Below the pieces are notes generated by a model that did not search any database, was not told where the DNA came from, and was given only the letters and a program-made list of their open reading frames with translations. Below are positions 43,578 to 52,658 of a stretch of DNA of 64,000 nucleotides, in pieces. A program made the position numbers and the translations under genes. Numbering within the stretch: the first letter of the stretch is position 1; each line of letters starts with the position of its first letter. Source of the stretch: GCA-2862585 sp049890295 (GTDB taxonomy: Bacteria; Bacteroidota; Bacteroidia; Flavobacteriales; UBA7312); the NCBI GenBank assembly GCA_049890295.1, contig JBMHBP010000009.1, positions 106,065-170,064 of the forward strand. The letters are read 5' to 3'.

Positions 43578-44662
43578 TTTTTTGCAATAAATCCTCCACC
43601 TAGTACGTCATTACCTTCATAAAATACTGCAGACTGACCTGGAGCTATGCCTTCAACTTTTTTATGAAACATTACTTTCACTTCATTATTAATAGTTTCT
43701 AAACTTGAGTATTCTCCCTGATGTTTATATCTTACTTTGGTTAAGCTCTGCACCCCATCTGGAATTGAGTCGTACTTAATACAGTTTATATCCCTAACGT
43801 ACATTTCTAGCTTTTTTAAATCTTCCTTTGTACCAACAACTACTTCATTAGTCTCAGGTTTTATTTCTACGACATAAGATGCTTCTAAACCAAATGATAC
43901 GCCTAGTTTACGTTGTCCAATCGTGTAAAAGGGATATCCGTCATGTGTTCCAATGACTTCGCCTTTTGTGTTGATAAAATTGCCTCCTTTCACTTCTTCC
44001 TCTAATCCCTCTACTCTTCGCTTTAAAAATCCTCGGTAATCATTGTCAGGAATAAAACAGATCTCATAGCTTTCAGGCTTGTTGGCTAACTCATGATAGC
44101 CTCTATCAATGGCCATTTGTTTAATATCAGATTTATGATATTTACCCATTGGAAAAATTGTTCGACTCAAACAATCTTGTGATAATCCCCATAAAACGTA
44201 GGACTGGTCTTTCCATTCATCTATTCCTTTTGAAACGACATAGCGACCATTTTCATGCCTTACCTGAGCATAGTGGCCAGTTGCAATATATTGACAACCC
44301 AGCTGATCGGCTCGTTTTAATAAAGCTTCCCATTTAATATGTGTATTACACAATACACACGGGTTTGGCGTACGTCCAGCTATATACTCATCAACAAAAT
44401 TATCTATGATATAATCGCCAAACTCATTACGAATATCCAATATAATATGAGGGAATCCACAATCAACAGCTAGCTGACGAGCGTCATTTATTGAGTCTAA
44501 ACTGCAGCATCCTGTTTCTTTATTGGAACTTCCTGAACTTACATAATCCCAGGTTTTCATTGTAATTCCAATAACCTCATATCCCTCCTCATGAAGCAAA
44601 AGAGCTGTAACGGTACTGTCTATACCACCACTCATTGCGACTAACACTTTTCCTTTACTCAT
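43574..44662 (-). CDS. mnmA: tRNA 2-thiouridine(34) synthase MnmA
   Basis: A 362-residue ATP-dependent thiouridylase that makes s2U34 in Glu, Gln and Lys tRNAs. Visible: PP-loop AMSGGIDSTVTALLL (~9-23), catalytic Cys in PNPCVLCNTHIKW (~100-112), ATGHYAQVRHENGRY (~127-141), second Cys in ESYEICFIPDNDYRGF (~198-213) and GQRKLGVSFG (~247). Length is normal. It overlaps the subtilase gene by four bases and the YwqK-like gene by eight, so the three likely share a transcript despite unrelated functions. Confidence 0.96.
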   Translation of the reverse strand: MSKGKVLVAMSGGIDSTVTALLLHEEGYEVIGITMKTWDYVSSGSSNKETGCCSLDSINDARQLAVDCGFPHIILDIRNEFGDYIIDNFVDEYIAGRTPNPCVLCNTHIKWEALLKRADQLGCQYIATGHYAQVRHENGRYVVSKGIDEWKDQSYVLWGLSQDCLSRTIFPMGKYHKSDIKQMAIDRGYHELANKPESYEICFIPDNDYRGFLKRRVEGLEEEVKGGNFINTKGEVIGTHDGYPFYTIGQRKLGVSFGLEASYVVEIKPETNEVVVGTKEDLKKLEMYVRDINCIKYDSIPDGVQSLTKVRYKHQGEYSSLETINNEVKVMFHKKVEGIAPGQSAVFYEGNDVLGGGFIAKK

Positions 44663-45332
44663 TATTTAATTGTTTTTGTGGAATTCCATCTTCATAATAA
44701 ATACTGTAATCAAATACTGCGTTTTCTTTATAGTATTTCCATTCCCCTACTTTCAAATCATTTACATATTCTCCCTCATGTACCTTCACACCATTTGAGC
44801 TATACAAAATGTATTTGCCATGAATTTTATTCGCTTTGTAGAAAGTGGACAACTTTAATGATCCATTACTATAATATTGTTCTTCTTTTCCTTCTTTTAG
44901 GTCATTAATAAAATTTGATTTTTGATACACTTTTCCGTTTGGATAATAAACAATTGACTCTCCATTTAACTTACCTTCAATATAATTTTCATCACGACTC
45001 AAGAAGCCTCCTTGGTCATAATATTTCCACAATTGAACTTTTTGTTCATCTTGGTAAACTCCTACGGCACTTACTTCACCATTTGAATGATATAGCCTTG
45101 CTGAAGCCGATTCGCCATTGTTAAAATACTCAATATTGGCTTTTAGCTTTCCATTTTCTGTGTAATATAAAAACAAACCTGTTGGTCTATCATCTATAAA
45201 ACTTCCTTCATATCGTACAGTACCGTTTTCATGAAGCTGAACCCAATCGCCTTGTTTTAGTCCTTGAGCATCTTTTTGATTTTGGGACAATAGAAGAGTA
45301 GGTATGAAAAAAATGAGTAAAAACCGTATCAT
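44655..45332 (-). CDS. MORN-like repeat protein (YwqK family), secreted
   Basis: A 225-residue protein with a signal peptide (~1-17, ending LLSQ) and six or so repeats of about 22-23 residues, each like NG.....G.Y..G...G. Examples are NGTVRYEGSFIDDRPTG, NGKVYQKSNFINDLKEG and NGVKVHEGEYVNDLKVG. These are MORN-variant repeats. The common database label 'toxin-antitoxin YwqK family antitoxin' should not be read as function here: the protein is exported and no toxin is adjacent. The likely start is nearly on its -7 element. Confidence 0.82.
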   Translation of the reverse strand: MIRFLLIFFIPTLLLSQNQKDAQGLKQGDWVQLHENGTVRYEGSFIDDRPTGLFLYYTENGKLKANIEYFNNGESASARLYHSNGEVSAVGVYQDEQKVQLWKYYDQGGFLSRDENYIEGKLNGESIVYYPNGKVYQKSNFINDLKEGKEEQYYSNGSLKLSTFYKANKIHGKYILYSSNGVKVHEGEYVNDLKVGEWKYYKENAVFDYSIYYEDGIPQKQLNNE

Positions 45333-45336
45333 AATA

Positions 45337-45344
45337 CAAAGTTA
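45337..45344 (-). promoter_or_regulatory. Candidate -7 element for the YwqK-mnmA-subtilase operon
   Basis: Minus-strand TAACTTTG matches TAnnTTTG and ends four bases before the ATG, so the mRNA would have almost no leader. A symmetric TTTGAC-CT-GTCAAA (45377-45390) lies ~33 bases further upstream and may be an operator. Confidence 0.4.
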
Positions 45345-45400
45345 ATAAGAAAAATAGTGTGCTGGATTTTTTAAGATTTGACCTGTCAAAATTTAAAAAA

Positions 45401-46030
45401 TTATATCTCATTAAATAAATCTGAAATAGGAAAACGTACTTTGTTTGAATATTGAGTAGCATCTTCATTACTTCTATATCCAATTGTGAGTAGCACACAG
45501 GCATTTAATCCTTGTGAATTTAGATGTAATAAGTCATTTACTTTATCCGCTTCAAAACCTTCCATAGGAGTGCTATCAATTTTCAACTCGGCACAAGCTG
45601 TCAATGCATTTGCCAATGCAATGTAAGTCTGTTTTGCTGTCCAATGAAAAATATCATCTTTTGATTTTCCTTTTAACTTTGACTTAATAATATCACCATA
45701 TGCAGAGAGCTGCTCAATATCTACGCCTCTAATTTTTGAGTTTAACTGCATTAATTGATCAACGTCAGAATCTAAAAGAACTATTTTGTTACAAAAAACA
45801 AATAGATGTGATGCATCGGTTACTTGTGACTGATTGAAACACATTGGCAAAAGTTTTTTTCTGATGTATGTATCTCGAATATCTATAATTTTATAGGGTT
45901 GAAAACCATAGGATGAAGCGGATAATTGAGTGGCTTCTTTTATCAATGTTATATCCTCTGGAGACACTTTTTGTGTGACATCCATTTTTTTGACAGCATA
46001 ACGCCATTTTAAATTTTCTATTAAATTCAT
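45401..46030 (-). CDS. NAD(P)H-dependent nitroreductase family oxidoreductase
   Basis: A 209-residue FMN oxidoreductase of the nitroreductase fold (NfsB-like). Visible: RYAVKKMDVTQKVSPEDI at the N-terminus (FMN-binding Arg/Lys), QLSASSYGFQPYKI (~31-44), TYIALANALTACAELKIDSTPMEGF (~135-159) and VLLTIGYRS (~184-192). Substrates could be quinones, nitroaromatics or flavins; the sequence does not tell. It overlaps the upstream pirin gene by four bases (ATGA). Pirin and an FMN reductase on one transcript fit a redox-stress or quinone-related role. Confidence 0.88.
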   Translation of the reverse strand: MNLIENLKWRYAVKKMDVTQKVSPEDITLIKEATQLSASSYGFQPYKIIDIRDTYIRKKLLPMCFNQSQVTDASHLFVFCNKIVLLDSDVDQLMQLNSKIRGVDIEQLSAYGDIIKSKLKGKSKDDIFHWTAKQTYIALANALTACAELKIDSTPMEGFEADKVNDLLHLNSQGLNACVLLTIGYRSNEDATQYSNKVRFPISDLFNEI

Positions 46031-46905
46031 ATAGTCATTGGGACTTCCATTAATAATATTCGAGCATCTGAACTTGCTGTAACGGATATAGAATTAGTAT
46101 TCCAAATTCCCATGCCATCACGTTTAGTCAACTGCTGACCATTAACTTCAACTTCACCCTCTAAAATAAAAGCATAAACTCCGTTTGTTGATTTTTTCAA
46201 AGTGTAATTATCTGATTTACCTTTTTTAAACTTTCCCAAATTAAACCAGGCATCTTGATGTATCCAAACACCTTGGTCCTTTTTGTCTGGTGAAAGAACT
46301 TGATAAAAAGTATTTTCTTTTTCTATACTTCTAATCGAAACTTGATCGTATCGTGGCACGACATTTCTCTTATTTGGAAATAACCAAATCTGTAAAAACT
46401 TTACATCTTGTTCTGTACTTTTATTGTATTCAGAATGGGTAATTCCAGTACCTGCACTCATCACTTGTACATCACCTTCTTTTATTACAGCTACATTTCC
46501 CATACTATCTTTATGTTCCAGATCCCCCTCTAAAGGGATTGAAATGATTTCCATGTTATCATGAGGATGGGTGCCAAAGCCTCTTCCTGCTGTAACAATA
46601 TCATCGTTAAGCACTCTTAAAACTCCAAAATTCATACGTTCTGGATTATGATAGTTTGCAAAACTAAAGCTGTGGTATGATCTTAGCCATCCATGGTTAG
46701 CATGTCCTCTAGTATTTGCTCTATGTATTACAGTATTCATTGTTTTATACTCTTTATTTGGTAAGTGATTAAAGCCTACCTGATGCATTAAATTATCATA
46801 AGTAGAATTGGTATTTTGATGAGTCCTTGCTTTTAAAACTTGTGGAGCTATTGCACCTAATATGCTAGTAAACAATGCCGATTTTAGGAATTTTTTTCTG
46901 TTCAT
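46027..46905 (-). CDS. Pirin family protein with Tat-like leader
   Basis: A 292-residue pirin. The core begins at about residue 55 (MNTVIHRANTRGHANHGW) with YhhW-type sequence; metal ligands are H-P-H in GTHPHDNMEI (~117-126) and H-S-E in GITHSEYNKS (~154-163). The first ~35 residues are an added leader, RKKFLKSALFTSILGAIAP, with an Arg-Lys followed by FLK and a hydrophobic stretch, like a twin-arginine leader of the R-K form. That would export the protein folded with its metal. A second Met at residue 56 could instead start a cytoplasmic form. Co-transcribed with a nitroreductase. Confidence 0.85.
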   Translation of the reverse strand: MNRKKFLKSALFTSILGAIAPQVLKARTHQNTNSTYDNLMHQVGFNHLPNKEYKTMNTVIHRANTRGHANHGWLRSYHSFSFANYHNPERMNFGVLRVLNDDIVTAGRGFGTHPHDNMEIISIPLEGDLEHKDSMGNVAVIKEGDVQVMSAGTGITHSEYNKSTEQDVKFLQIWLFPNKRNVVPRYDQVSIRSIEKENTFYQVLSPDKKDQGVWIHQDAWFNLGKFKKGKSDNYTLKKSTNGVYAFILEGEVEVNGQQLTKRDGMGIWNTNSISVTASSDARILLMEVPMTI

Positions 46906-47018
46906 AAATGAAATAGAAATTGAAAAAGTTAAAATATTGGTTAATCAAAACATATTTGTTAACAAAAATACTACTTTTAAAGTTTAGAGTATTGAGAAAG
47001 AAAAGATGCTGTCTTGTA

Positions 47019-47387
47019 TTACTTTGAAGTTCTTAATATCTTATTCATTTCACGACCTTTAGCAAGTTCATCCACTAATTTATCAAGGTATCTTATCTGT
47101 TTAGTTATAGGAAATTCAATTTCCTCGACTCTATAACCACATATTACACCAGTTATCAAAAAAGCATTAGGGTTTAAACTAGCCTTTTTAAAGAAGGTTT
47201 CGAATGTTTCATTATTTTCGATTGATTTTTTAAGGCTTTGTTTATCAAATCCTGTCAACCATTCTATAACTTGCAGTAATTCAGCTTCACTTCTACCCTT
47301 TTTTATGACTTTACTTAAATAAAGAGGATACACTGAAGCAAAAGTCATTTTTGACAAACGTTCATTTTGTTTTTTACTAACTTTCAT
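47019..47387 (-). CDS. DUF2200 family protein
   Basis: A 122-residue soluble helical protein of the DUF2200 family, recognised by the segments NERLSKMTFASVYPLYLSK (~8-26), KGRSEAELLQVIEWLTGFD (~30-48), the conserved CGYRVEEIEFP (~84-94) and IRYLDKLVDELAKGREMNKIL near the C-terminus. The function of the family is unknown. It stands alone, with an ~110-base gap to the pirin gene and the tRNA-Arg gene upstream. Confidence 0.82.
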   Translation of the reverse strand: MKVSKKQNERLSKMTFASVYPLYLSKVIKKGRSEAELLQVIEWLTGFDKQSLKKSIENNETFETFFKKASLNPNAFLITGVICGYRVEEIEFPITKQIRYLDKLVDELAKGREMNKILRTSK

Positions 47388-47412
47388 AGGAAAATTTTAA
47401 ATGTAGTGAAAA

Positions 47413-47442
47413 TAAAAAAAGGTCTAATAAATTAGACCTTTT
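47413..47442 (-). terminator. Terminator after tRNA-Arg
   Basis: Hairpin arms GGTCTAAT/ATTAGACC (47421-47428 with 47431-47438; the loop opens a few bases) flanked by A- and T-runs. It lies directly downstream of tRNA-Arg on the minus strand. Confidence 0.75.
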
Positions 47443-47444
47443 AG

Positions 47445-47518
47445 TGAACTCGGAGGGAGTCGAACCCCCAACCTCTAGAGCCGTAATCTAGTGCACTATC
47501 CAGTTATGCTACGAGTCC
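47445..47518 (-). tRNA. tRNA-Arg (anticodon ACG)
   Basis: A 74-nt cloverleaf. On the minus strand the acceptor arms GGACTCG and CGAGTTC pair, with discriminator A. The anticodon stem CTAGA/TCTAG holds loop TTACGGC, giving ACG, which is read as inosine after editing and decodes CGN Arg codons. The T arm has GGTTCGACTCC. CCA is not encoded. A TATATTTG -7 match lies 12 bases upstream and a terminator follows. Confidence 0.95.
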
Positions 47519-47529
47519 AATATTTTATG

Positions 47530-47537
47530 CAAATATA
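47530..47537 (-). promoter_or_regulatory. Candidate -7 element for tRNA-Arg
   Basis: Minus-strand TATATTTG, 12 bases before the tRNA, matches TAnnTTTG. No clear -33 TTTG at the expected distance. Confidence 0.45.
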
Positions 47538-47572
47538 ATTAGCTATTTGAAATTCTGGATAGAAAAATACTA

Positions 47573-48202
47573 TTATTTCTTTCTCTTTAATTTTACTTTT
47601 TTTTCCTCACCTCTAACTAATCGCTCAATATTTCTTTGATGTGTTGCGATTAGTAGTATAGGCACAAAAATGGCAAATATCATCATAGTTGGCACCACAT
47701 AATCTGATAAATAGTACACTCCAAATGGAAAACATATTCCAGCTAAAATTGAACCTAAAGAAACATATTTTGAAAATAACAAGGTTATAAGAAAAACCAG
47801 TATAGAAATTAATGCCGCCTCAGGAAAGACTGCTATCATAAATCCCAGTAAGGTGGCAACCCCTTTTCCTCCTCTAAATCCAACGTAAATTGGAAAAACA
47901 TGTCCTAAAACACAAGCTATTCCAAAAGCTAATTGTAAATTTATGTAGGGTTCTGAAGCTGAAATATAGCTGGTGAACAAAACTAAACTGACAGCTAAAT
48001 ATCCTTTTAATACATCAAGTACTAAAACAGGAATCCCTGCTTTTTTTCCTAATACCCTGAAGGTATTTGTTGCTCCAGCGTTTCCACTGCCAAATTCTCT
48101 TATATCAATCCCTTTTATTAGTTTTCCAGCAATGATACTAAACGGTATTGATCCTAACAAATAAGAGACTAAAAGAAGTAAAACATTTATAGAGGTTAGC
48201 AT
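47573..48202 (-). CDS. plsY: Glycerol-3-phosphate acyltransferase PlsY
   Basis: A 209-residue inner-membrane enzyme with five membrane segments that transfers acyl groups from acyl-phosphate to glycerol-3-phosphate, the first step of phospholipid synthesis. The three conserved motifs are visible: LLGSIPFSIIAGKL (~17-30), REFGSGNAGATNTFRVLGKKAG (~36-57), and GHVFPIYVGFRGGKGVATLLG (~100-120). Length is normal. It lies downstream of the giant unknown gene by 28 bases, and may share its transcript. Confidence 0.95.
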   Translation of the reverse strand: MLTSINVLLLLVSYLLGSIPFSIIAGKLIKGIDIREFGSGNAGATNTFRVLGKKAGIPVLVLDVLKGYLAVSLVLFTSYISASEPYINLQLAFGIACVLGHVFPIYVGFRGGKGVATLLGFMIAVFPEAALISILVFLITLLFSKYVSLGSILAGICFPFGVYYLSDYVVPTMMIFAIFVPILLIATHQRNIERLVRGEEKKVKLKRKK

Positions 48203-48230
48203 GATGGGCTAAAGTACTAAGGTTTTTAAA

Positions 48231-51200
48231 TTATCTAAAAAATCGCTTTTTAAAATTGTCAACATCTGTTTCTGAAGATAAATCGTATTGATATGGTGCT
48301 TTTCCATTGACTGTTGGCAACTTCTTTTGTTGGGTTTTTACTTCCATAATTTGAATATTATATTCATCCATAGAAGAACGTGATAACATAATATCATTGA
48401 AATAGTTAAAATAGTACCATTCACCAATATCTGTTTCTAGATACAGATTTAAAATATCACCTGAGATATCGTTATTTAACTCTATCCTCCCTTTATATAG
48501 TTTATTGATCTGGTAGTTATTAATATTACCTAAGCCAAGCATTTTCTTTGACATTAGACTTGAACTTTCGCTATCCCACTCAAAGTTAACCTCATAAAAG
48601 TTTAACGTTTTCTTTAATTGTGTCGGTAATTTCTCAAACAATCCATACATTTCATATTCAAATGTCAAGTCTTCATCGCCTAACAATCTATTAAAGTTAG
48701 GAATATAATAACTCTCTCTCATTTCCAACTCATCTGCCATTGGATCGTTGTAAAGTTCTTCGCCCATAAAATCCATAGCTTTACTACTCATGTAAAAATC
48801 TAAGGAAAACATACAAGTTGATTTAAAAGTATTTTCAACGGCATTATAGTTAAAGCTACCTGTTGTTTTAATATCTACTCTTCCCAGATCTATTCCTAAA
48901 TTGAACTCTCCGTCACCCTTCATAATACATCCAGAATTATTCATAGTAAAACGACTTTGACTATCTTCATCTTCAACTATGAATTGTGATTTTGAATTGT
49001 TGTAAGACAAATACCCTTTTATTGGCATCATAACAATATCTGTTTCATTCTCTAGCAAGGACAAAAACGCTGGATACATACGCTCATCAGACATAATTGG
49101 CCCTACGTATAAATTCCTACCATCTTCATTAAGTAAACTATCACCTATTGGTAGTTTTATTTCATCCATTCCCACATAATCATTGAATCTTACCCAACCG
49201 TCATTTACTAAATAACATTCATGTTTAACCTGAAATGCTCCATCATAAAGAAAATCTTTCATTGAACCTTCCATTATGACTTTTCCCTTATAAGCAAACT
49301 GAGGGTTAAATTGAAATCCTCTTTCTGGAAATATTTCACCATATCCAACTGATTGAAGTGTACTATCAATAAACAGTGTATCAAATCTAATAACTTGTGT
49401 ATCTATTCCTCGGCCTTGATAATTTACCGAAGCTACACCAGTATAACTTTTTCCGCCCTGAATATTTATAGAGGCGTCAAATAATTCATGATAGCGTTCT
49501 TCAGTGTTTATCAATAAACTAGCATTATTGAAAGTTCGCATTATAGAGCCTGTTTCTACCGTTACAGCTCCATCCCCTGGATAAATGGCAGCATCGGCAA
49601 CTAATATTTCATCTACTTCTTGTGCCTGAATAATGTAATCTATCAAACTGTATGAGGCTTTTCTTGAGACAAATGATAACGAATCTTGTTCTGGATGAAC
49701 TGATACAAATCTTGATCCTGCACCACCTGAGGAGACTCCAAGCTCTACTAAGCTTTTATCCATAAACCACTTTAATTCATCTATATAACAGATATATTGA
49801 TTCTCTGGAAAAGATACGAATGAACCTGTTCCATTTGACTGAAAAGTTCCTGTACGATCTACTAAATTAATTTCTGTTTGTAAGTTTACTGACTCAAAAG
49901 CAATAGCCTCTAAATCGTCCGATCGATTAAGTATGAAATCAGCAGTGTCTGCATTGAATTCATTTAGATTGAAATAATAGAGGTTGGAAAATAGTTCTGA
50001 ATCTTCTAAAGCTACTATACCCGCTCCTGATAATCCCATTGGAGTCAAGTAGCATTCTCCGTCTAAAGTGGCTTTTGCACCATATAGTACTAGATCTTCA
50101 GCTTGTTTTCTAATGGTTAGTACTTCATCATATGGCAACCAATGTTCGTATATGGTATTTCCACTAGCTTGTGGCACGCCTCCTTCACCGCTGGTTCGAG
50201 ATAATTCAAATGTATTGGCAAAAGTATTCATAGAATCGGGAAAAAAGAGATAATCATCAGAATTTGTTTTTGAGCTCAAATAAACAAAGTCTCCACTTCC
50301 TCTTAATCCAGATTTATTGAGAGTTAAAGTGTTAGTTGATAAAAATTCACCTTTGTCGACATATAGTGGGTAACCTTCTTCAGGTATAATTATTTCAAAT
50401 CCTAAACAATTATCGGCTTGTACCCTCAATTCTTGTCTAAAATTTGGAAATATATCAGCTGAATTTAACTCACCTGGAAAGGACAATGAAGTTCTATCAT
50501 ACGAATCTAAAGAATCTATTTCAAAAGGATCTATATCAAAATAAAATCGATCTCTTGAGTAAACACCAGAAAATATATCCTCTTGATCATAAAAAACTTT
50601 TGATCGATCGTAACTCCTAATGATTGGATATTGAGGATAGTCTTCATTCCAAATTCCGGATTTATTAATGTTTGTATCAACTAAAAGCTCTCCATTAGAA
50701 ATAGTAATTTCGCTCTGAAGAGGTTCTAGAATCAGATTTCCTTTTTCATCTCTTTTGTCCTGATTGTTAGGTATCCAGATTTCTGTACTTCCATCCTTAA
50801 AATACATTCTAAAATCCTCGTAATTAAAAGTAATATCATTGGATTTAATTCGGAAACGACCACCTGAACCTGCTATTAACTTTCCTGACAAATTAAAATT
50901 AAGACCTTCTTTTACGGTAACTTTTCTATCAGATGGTATTGCTAAAACAGCTCGCTCTTCACTAACTCTAATATTATCGACATTGAATATATCCAAATCC
51001 ATTGAGGTTAAATCAAGAATAGCATTAGCATTATTTTCTGCTTGACTGGATTTTAAAATAATAACATCATGATCTATCTTTTCTGATTTTGCCATGATAT
51101 AACGTTCAACATTATCTTTAACTCTTACGTAACCTAATGCTGAGTTATAATTTAAAAAACCTTGACGGGTTAAATTCATTAAAAATCGAATATCTTGATC

Positions 51201-52658
51201 GTCTGAAAACTTTGAAAGATTTAAAAAATCTTCTATTAGAAAAATATTATTAATTCCATATTTTTGATTAAATTCATTGATTATGACTAGTGGATGATTA
51301 GCATCTATACCAATCATTTTGTCGAATTTATCTTTAGTAAAAAAACTTGAAGATTCAAAAAATGCAGGCTTACTATTGCTCCCCATTAAATTACCAAACA
51401 CCATTTCATCATTATCTATGTACCATTCTAACTTTTCGAATCTCATCTCCAAATTATGATAAGTATTCACATAAGGTGAAGATGAAATACCTTCATCATC
51501 TGAAATTAAATCTAATCGTCTGTTTTCCAGGTCATAAATTAAATTTAAACCAGGATGAATAATAGAATCATTATCAAAGAAAATTTTTACTGACGCGTCA
51601 GAGCCTAAAACACGACTTCCTACTGATGCTATTCTCTGTGAAGATACTCTAATAAATTGTTTGCCATTTCTATAAAATATGAGACTTGCTAACTTCCCAT
51701 CACCACCTGTTGAAACAAAACGATTGCCATGTAAAGAGTAACCACCTTGAAAATCTACATCTTCAATTAGATCTGATAATATAATATCCTTCTTGTAAGA
51801 ATTAAATTTAGGGTAATTTACTCTTTCATCTTCCTTATTTCTATTGACTAATTTATCCTCAAGGTTTCCATAAATAGCTTCTTCTCCAAATATCATTTCA
51901 TTATAGAACCTAACGGAATCGGCTTTATAATTAGGCGTTTTGAGTTTGATTGAATAATCCGATAGTTCTGCATATACCTCTGTCATACTATAACCGGCTT
52001 TTTTCCAATCAACTAAACCGTTCTGTCCTTTCCAAACACTTTTCATGGGGTAGTATACTCCTTGGGTATTAGTGATTTTCATGGTGTCACCCCTAGCAAT
52101 ACAAGTTAAGTCTAAAGGTTGTGTAAATGTCATACATGCAGTACTATCTTCAATTGAAAATCTAAATGAAGTTGAGGAAGTTTGCCAATACAATGATCTA
52201 TTTTTAAACAAGACCTGCTCATCAAATAAATCATCTGTGTAAGCGAATAGTTTTTGCAGTCGAGAAGTAGGTTCATTTTCTATATAAAATTGTATTATTT
52301 GAGACCAATTATTGAATTGAACTTTAAAACTTTCATGCTTGTTAAAAGCTAATATTGCATTTAAAAAACCTTCAAAATGAGCTTGTCGTTTGCGAGATTT
52401 AAGCATTTTATTGGAAATATCTATGATTACTTCCTTATTACTGCTTGAAAAATCACTGCCTTTCCATTTTTTAGATAATTCTTTAAGCATTTTCTTCCTG
52501 TCTTCTGATGGTGAACCAGTAGACATAAACGTGTTAAGTTCATCTATATAAGTTGAAAAATCTTTAGAAAATTCTTTTAGTCGTTTATTGGACTGTCCAT
52601 TAGAAAAAGTAAAACAACATAGTAAGGCGATTAAAAAAGTGAGATTTTTCATATTCAA
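48231..52658 (-). CDS. Very large secreted protein of unknown function (1475 aa)
   Basis: I do not recognise this family. The start carries a signal peptide (MKNLTFLIALLCCFTFSNGQ, cleavage ~20). Residues ~25-150 are helical; residues ~150-1475 look beta-rich, with recurring statements of alternating hydrophobic strands (for example KVTVKEGLNFNLSGKLIAG, ITISNGELLVDTN, YLTPMGLSGAGIVALEDSEL, INIQGGKSYTGVASVNY). No transmembrane helix, lipobox, sorting domain or enzyme motif is seen, so a periplasmic or outer-membrane-associated scaffold is the simplest guess. The start abuts prmA stop exactly. A T9SS domain is absent. Confidence 0.7.
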   Translation of the reverse strand: MNMKNLTFLIALLCCFTFSNGQSNKRLKEFSKDFSTYIDELNTFMSTGSPSEDRKKMLKELSKKWKGSDFSSSNKEVIIDISNKMLKSRKRQAHFEGFLNAILAFNKHESFKVQFNNWSQIIQFYIENEPTSRLQKLFAYTDDLFDEQVLFKNRSLYWQTSSTSFRFSIEDSTACMTFTQPLDLTCIARGDTMKITNTQGVYYPMKSVWKGQNGLVDWKKAGYSMTEVYAELSDYSIKLKTPNYKADSVRFYNEMIFGEEAIYGNLEDKLVNRNKEDERVNYPKFNSYKKDIILSDLIEDVDFQGGYSLHGNRFVSTGGDGKLASLIFYRNGKQFIRVSSQRIASVGSRVLGSDASVKIFFDNDSIIHPGLNLIYDLENRRLDLISDDEGISSSPYVNTYHNLEMRFEKLEWYIDNDEMVFGNLMGSNSKPAFFESSSFFTKDKFDKMIGIDANHPLVIINEFNQKYGINNIFLIEDFLNLSKFSDDQDIRFLMNLTRQGFLNYNSALGYVRVKDNVERYIMAKSEKIDHDVIILKSSQAENNANAILDLTSMDLDIFNVDNIRVSEERAVLAIPSDRKVTVKEGLNFNLSGKLIAGSGGRFRIKSNDITFNYEDFRMYFKDGSTEIWIPNNQDKRDEKGNLILEPLQSEITISNGELLVDTNINKSGIWNEDYPQYPIIRSYDRSKVFYDQEDIFSGVYSRDRFYFDIDPFEIDSLDSYDRTSLSFPGELNSADIFPNFRQELRVQADNCLGFEIIIPEEGYPLYVDKGEFLSTNTLTLNKSGLRGSGDFVYLSSKTNSDDYLFFPDSMNTFANTFELSRTSGEGGVPQASGNTIYEHWLPYDEVLTIRKQAEDLVLYGAKATLDGECYLTPMGLSGAGIVALEDSELFSNLYYFNLNEFNADTADFILNRSDDLEAIAFESVNLQTEINLVDRTGTFQSNGTGSFVSFPENQYICYIDELKWFMDKSLVELGVSSGGAGSRFVSVHPEQDSLSFVSRKASYSLIDYIIQAQEVDEILVADAAIYPGDGAVTVETGSIMRTFNNASLLINTEERYHELFDASINIQGGKSYTGVASVNYQGRGIDTQVIRFDTLFIDSTLQSVGYGEIFPERGFQFNPQFAYKGKVIMEGSMKDFLYDGAFQVKHECYLVNDGWVRFNDYVGMDEIKLPIGDSLLNEDGRNLYVGPIMSDERMYPAFLSLLENETDIVMMPIKGYLSYNNSKSQFIVEDEDSQSRFTMNNSGCIMKGDGEFNLGIDLGRVDIKTTGSFNYNAVENTFKSTCMFSLDFYMSSKAMDFMGEELYNDPMADELEMRESYYIPNFNRLLGDEDLTFEYEMYGLFEKLPTQLKKTLNFYEVNFEWDSESSSLMSKKMLGLGNINNYQINKLYKGRIELNNDISGDILNLYLETDIGEWYYFNYFNDIMLSRSSMDEYNIQIMEVKTQQKKLPTVNGKAPYQYDLSSETDVDNFKKRFFR

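Noticed and set aside
44655..45332. Toxin-antitoxin locus suggested by the YwqK family name
   Set aside because: The protein is exported and made of MORN-like repeats, and no toxin gene is adjacent.
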